From Microcoleaceae cyanobacterium UBA11344 (GTDB taxonomy: Bacteria; Cyanobacteriota; Cyanobacteriia; Cyanobacteriales; Microcoleaceae): DNA of 14,955 bases. Both the position numbers and the translations under genes were made by a program. The stretch covers positions 1-14,955 of the forward strand of contig DMYK01000490.1 in NCBI GenBank assembly GCA_003483675.1. Reading direction: 5' to 3'. Below the pieces are notes generated by a model. That model was not told where the DNA came from, searched no databases, and was given only the letters and a program-made list of their open reading frames with translations. How positions within the stretch are numbered: position 1 is the stretch's first letter; every line of letters starts with the position of its first letter. Below, one piece after another: positions 11,889-14,955 of the stretch.

Positions 11889-14800
11889 ACAAAACCTGCC
11901 TGGGGGCGATCGGAATTTCAATAATAAACTCACTCCCCTCACCCGGTGCAGAAACACAAGTCAATTTTCCACCGTGAGAACTAACAACAATTGAGTGCGA
12001 AATAGACAGTCCCAAACCAGTACCAGAACCCACCGGCTTAGTAGTAAAAAACGGGTCAAAAATCTTGTGCAGCACCTCAGTGCTCATACCGGGGCCGTTG
12101 TCAGCAATTCTAATTATCACAGAATTCCGGTATGTCACCTCCGTAGTAATAGTAATAGCAGGCTTTTGTTGATAATTTTCCTGGTAATCTATAGCCAACA
12201 GCAGCGCATCGATCGCATTTGTCAAGATATTCATAAACACCTGATTCAACTGCGACGCATAACAAGTAATTAGCGACAACTTCGCGTAATTTTTAATCAC
12301 CTCAATTCCCAAACGCCCGCCCTGTTTTCTCAGACGCGGTTGCAGCAGCATCACCGTACTATCTATCCCTTGATGGATATCAACCGACTTCATTTCCGCT
12401 TCATCAAGTCGCGAAAAATTCCGCAAACTCAGCACAATATCGCGGATTCTTTCCGCTCCCACTTTCATAGAATCCAGCAGTTTCTGCAAATCTTCTATCA
12501 AAAAGTCCAGTTCAATTGTTTCTATTTCCTCGGTAATTTCATCCACCGGTTCTGGATAGTGCTGCTGATACAGTTCAATTAATTTCAGTAAGTCTTTGAC
12601 ATATTCACTAGCTGGCGTAAGATTGCCGTAAATGAAACTTACAGGATTATTAATCTCGTGAGCTACACCTGCTACCATTTGTCCCAAACTCGACATCTTT
12701 TCAGTTTGAATTAATTGAGCCTGAGTCAGTTTAAGCTCGCGCAAAGTTTGTTCTAAACGCTCGTTCTTTTCATTTAACTCCTGCGTCCGATCTAGCACTT
12801 TCTGTTCGACTGAATTATAAAGCAGAGCATTATCTAAAGAAATAGCAACTTGGGAAGAAAGCAGCCTTAAAACTTCCAATCTGTGGGGAGTAAACGCCCC
12901 GACAGTTAAATTGTTTTCTAAATAAAGAATGCCGATCAGTTTGCCTTGATTCACAATTGGCGTACACAAAAGAGATTTGAGTTGCTGTCTGATGACGTAA
13001 GGATCTGCGGTAAATAGTCCCTCAGCCGCCGCATTGCTCAACACCAGGTCCGATCGAGTTCTCTCCACATAATTAATCACTGTTACTGGTAAATCCTGAC
13101 AGTCTTCAACAGGTGTAAATTGCAGCACCGCTACATCTTCAGCAACTACTGACGCTTGAGCTGAAATCAAAAGTTTTCCATCTCTGACTAAGATCAGAAA
13201 ACCTAATTGAGCCCCCGCATTTTCCAGGGATATCCTCATCAAAGAAGCCAGCAACTTATCGAGGACAATTTCACTAGAAATCGCCAGAGATGCTTTCATT
13301 ACTGTCGCTAAATCTAGGACTCTCGCATCGCTACCAGTAGAAGTATGAATAGTTGTTGTAGTTTCGTTTTGGGCAAAACTTCCGCTCAAAGGCGTCATTT
13401 CCCGCAACTGCGGATACTTCTCTTCTAAATCTTCAACTTTTCGGAATGCACCCCAGCGCAAGTAGCACGAGTGAGCTTCGCGCAAGTGGATTTTGGCATA
13501 TTGATATTTGCCTTTATTTAACCAATATTTGGCTGCTAATTCATTAGCCAAGGCTTCATTTTGGACAAACTCATTGTCTTGAGCTAAAGTTATGGCGAAG
13601 TCGTACAACTCTACAGCTTCTGAGTCTTTCCTGGAAATTCTGGCTATTTCTGCTTGTACTAAAACGTACTTGTGTAGAAAATTTTCGGGACAGTTGTCTG
13701 ACCAAATTTTCATTTGTTTTTGATTTGTATCTAACTTCTCCAAATATTGCTTTTTCTTGTCTTCAGAAACCTTTGGATAGACGGCGAGTAAGACTAGAGA
13801 AAAGAAAAAATTCCATTCGGTAGCGGGTATTGCTCCTGTAATAAAAGATAGCTGTTTTTCCACTTCTAAAGCTAGTTGTAATGCTTCCTGGTAGTGACCA
13901 TACAAGTACAATACCTGGCATTTGCGAATCTGATAAAGGCAGAGCGAGTACAGGTTTTGATGGACTTGGCAGTTATGTACATATTGCGCTTCGCTGATTT
14001 CTTCGTTTTCAAATACAAACTTTTCAGGAGTAAGTTTGCTCAAGTTTCGCAGGATTAATTCGACACCTAATAATGTATCGGTGACGAGCTGATTTTTGGT
14101 TTTTTGGCTGAACTGCAAATACCTGCTTGTATCGGCAAGAACTTGGGAGATTTCTTTACCTTGAAAAAATGAATTGGCTATGCGGTTGGACAAAATATAA
14201 CCTGCATATTCTAAATCTCCTGATTCTAAAGCTGCTTGATATCCTTCATTGCTAATAGCATGGGAATCTTTGATATGATTGAACCAGTAATAAAAAATAC
14301 TGACTAGCGATGAACAAGCTCTGCACTTCAACCCGATATTTCCAGATTTTTCGCTCAGTTTTAGGGACAGCAATGCAAATTGATAAGCTGCTTTGTAGTC
14401 TCCAGAAACTGCGTTTAAGAACATACCATAACCTGCGTAGCAAAGAGATGCTTCGGGAACCAAACCGTATTTGAGAGAAAGATTCAGTCCTTTTAAAACG
14501 CTGAGTTTCCACAAATCTGGATTGTTGAGGTACGCAGGTGTTAACAAGTTTGTGATTAATTTGACGGCAACTTTTTTGTCGGGTACTGTCATGGCTGGTT
14601 CGTCGATCAGGGAAGCAATTTCTCGATCGGCTAAAATGCTTTTTGCCGCCTCAAATTCTTCAGAAATCACTGTTTCCAGCCCGTCTAGTGGCAAATCAAT
14701 GCCTAGTAAATTCAAAGCTTTGATGCCGGCTTTGACTGCTTCCTCGTACTTGGCGCGCAGGGTGTACTGCACGATTAGCAGGTTGTAAATTTCTACTTTT

Positions 14801-14955
14801 TCTAAGGGTGATCGGGCTTTTTCTAAAGTTATATTGATAAATTCTTCTGAATTCTCGAAATAGCCGTTTAAATACTCAACGTTTGCTCGCTCTATGTGCA
14901 GTGCAAAGGCCAAATCGTAGTGGGAGTCCCAAATATCATCGCTCAAACCGTCCAT
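11887..14955 (-). CDS. C-terminal part of a multidomain GAF sensor histidine kinase
   Basis: This partial protein of 1022 aa is open to the window edge; the Met at the edge is probably internal. Residues 1 to about 520 are helical repeats of the kind found after the ATPase module in large cyanobacterial proteins that combine a Ser/Thr kinase, an ATPase, GAF and a histidine kinase. A GAF sensor domain covers about 547-710, followed by a coiled coil (LDRTQELNEKNERLEQTLRE). The histidine kinase shows the phospho-acceptor H766 (AHEINNP), the N box NQVFMNILTNAIDAL (about 897-911), the G1 box DNGPGMS (about 953), the F box FDPFFTTK and the G2 box GTGLGLS (about 977). It should autophosphorylate and signal to an unknown response regulator. 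It is convergent with cas2 and I see no reason to link it to CRISPR function. Confidence 0.88.
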   Translation of the reverse strand: MDGLSDDIWDSHYDLAFALHIERANVEYLNGYFENSEEFINITLEKARSPLEKVEIYNLLIVQYTLRAKYEEAVKAGIKALNLLGIDLPLDGLETVISEEFEAAKSILADREIASLIDEPAMTVPDKKVAVKLITNLLTPAYLNNPDLWKLSVLKGLNLSLKYGLVPEASLCYAGYGMFLNAVSGDYKAAYQFALLSLKLSEKSGNIGLKCRACSSLVSIFYYWFNHIKDSHAISNEGYQAALESGDLEYAGYILSNRIANSFFQGKEISQVLADTSRYLQFSQKTKNQLVTDTLLGVELILRNLSKLTPEKFVFENEEISEAQYVHNCQVHQNLYSLCLYQIRKCQVLYLYGHYQEALQLALEVEKQLSFITGAIPATEWNFFFSLVLLAVYPKVSEDKKKQYLEKLDTNQKQMKIWSDNCPENFLHKYVLVQAEIARISRKDSEAVELYDFAITLAQDNEFVQNEALANELAAKYWLNKGKYQYAKIHLREAHSCYLRWGAFRKVEDLEEKYPQLREMTPLSGSFAQNETTTTIHTSTGSDARVLDLATVMKASLAISSEIVLDKLLASLMRISLENAGAQLGFLILVRDGKLLISAQASVVAEDVAVLQFTPVEDCQDLPVTVINYVERTRSDLVLSNAAAEGLFTADPYVIRQQLKSLLCTPIVNQGKLIGILYLENNLTVGAFTPHRLEVLRLLSSQVAISLDNALLYNSVEQKVLDRTQELNEKNERLEQTLRELKLTQAQLIQTEKMSSLGQMVAGVAHEINNPVSFIYGNLTPASEYVKDLLKLIELYQQHYPEPVDEITEEIETIELDFLIEDLQKLLDSMKVGAERIRDIVLSLRNFSRLDEAEMKSVDIHQGIDSTVMLLQPRLRKQGGRLGIEVIKNYAKLSLITCYASQLNQVFMNILTNAIDALLLAIDYQENYQQKPAITITTEVTYRNSVIIRIADNGPGMSTEVLHKIFDPFFTTKPVGSGTGLGLSISHSIVVSSHGGKLTCVSAPGEGSEFIIEIPIAPRQVL

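Noticed and set aside
11887..14955. Histidine kinase as a regulator of the CRISPR locus
   Set aside because: It is convergent and of a class common across cyanobacterial genomes; adjacency alone is not evidence.

Overview
The window looks like chromosomal DNA from a filamentous cyanobacterium of the Oscillatoriales type (Microcoleus/Oscillatoria-like). Evidence: frequent GCGATCGC (HIP1) octamers inside genes, two Uma2-family endonuclease genes, tandem ribbon-helix-helix antitoxins, and a large multidomain sensor histidine kinase of a class abundant in these bacteria. The genus is an inference.

Layout. 1-620: a promoter and two tandem ribbon-helix-helix antitoxin genes, the second followed by what looks like a nine-codon stump of a lost MazF/PemK-type toxin. 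627-1938: two divergent Uma2 genes. 1939-2364: a gene-free stretch holding dispersed-repeat debris, a good sigma70 promoter and, just before cas6, an isolated CRISPR-repeat-like element. 2365-8802: a tight effector operon cas6-cas3-cas8-cas7-cas5 of the Dev/MYXAN (Cmx) branch of type I, related to I-B. 8803-10004: a G/T-rich leader-like stretch, a degenerate repeat, then an array of 14 full 36-nt repeats. 10005-11793: a truncated and frameshifted Cas4 fused to an intact Cas1, then Cas2. 11887-14955: on the minus strand, the C-terminal part of a GAF/histidine kinase that runs off the window.

How it works together. Cas6 should process array RNA at the repeat hairpin. Cas8, Cas7 and Cas5, probably with a Cas11 small subunit made from an internal start in cas8, form Cascade. 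Cas3 degrades the target. Cas1 and Cas2, helped by Cas4, add spacers.

Several parts are damaged or rearranged. cas3 has an in-frame TAG after helicase motif VI. Cas4 has lost its N-terminus exactly where the last repeat ends and is frameshifted at a run of six C. Base composition flips from G/T-rich to C-rich across the array, which suggests two cas modules joined by recombination at the array.

The most interesting feature is the repeat-like element (perhaps a pair of them) in the cas6 5' untranslated region, downstream of the predicted promoter. It could let Cas6 or Cascade control the operon, like the CreR/CreA class of Cas-regulating RNAs. This is a hypothesis; only the repeat similarity is directly visible.
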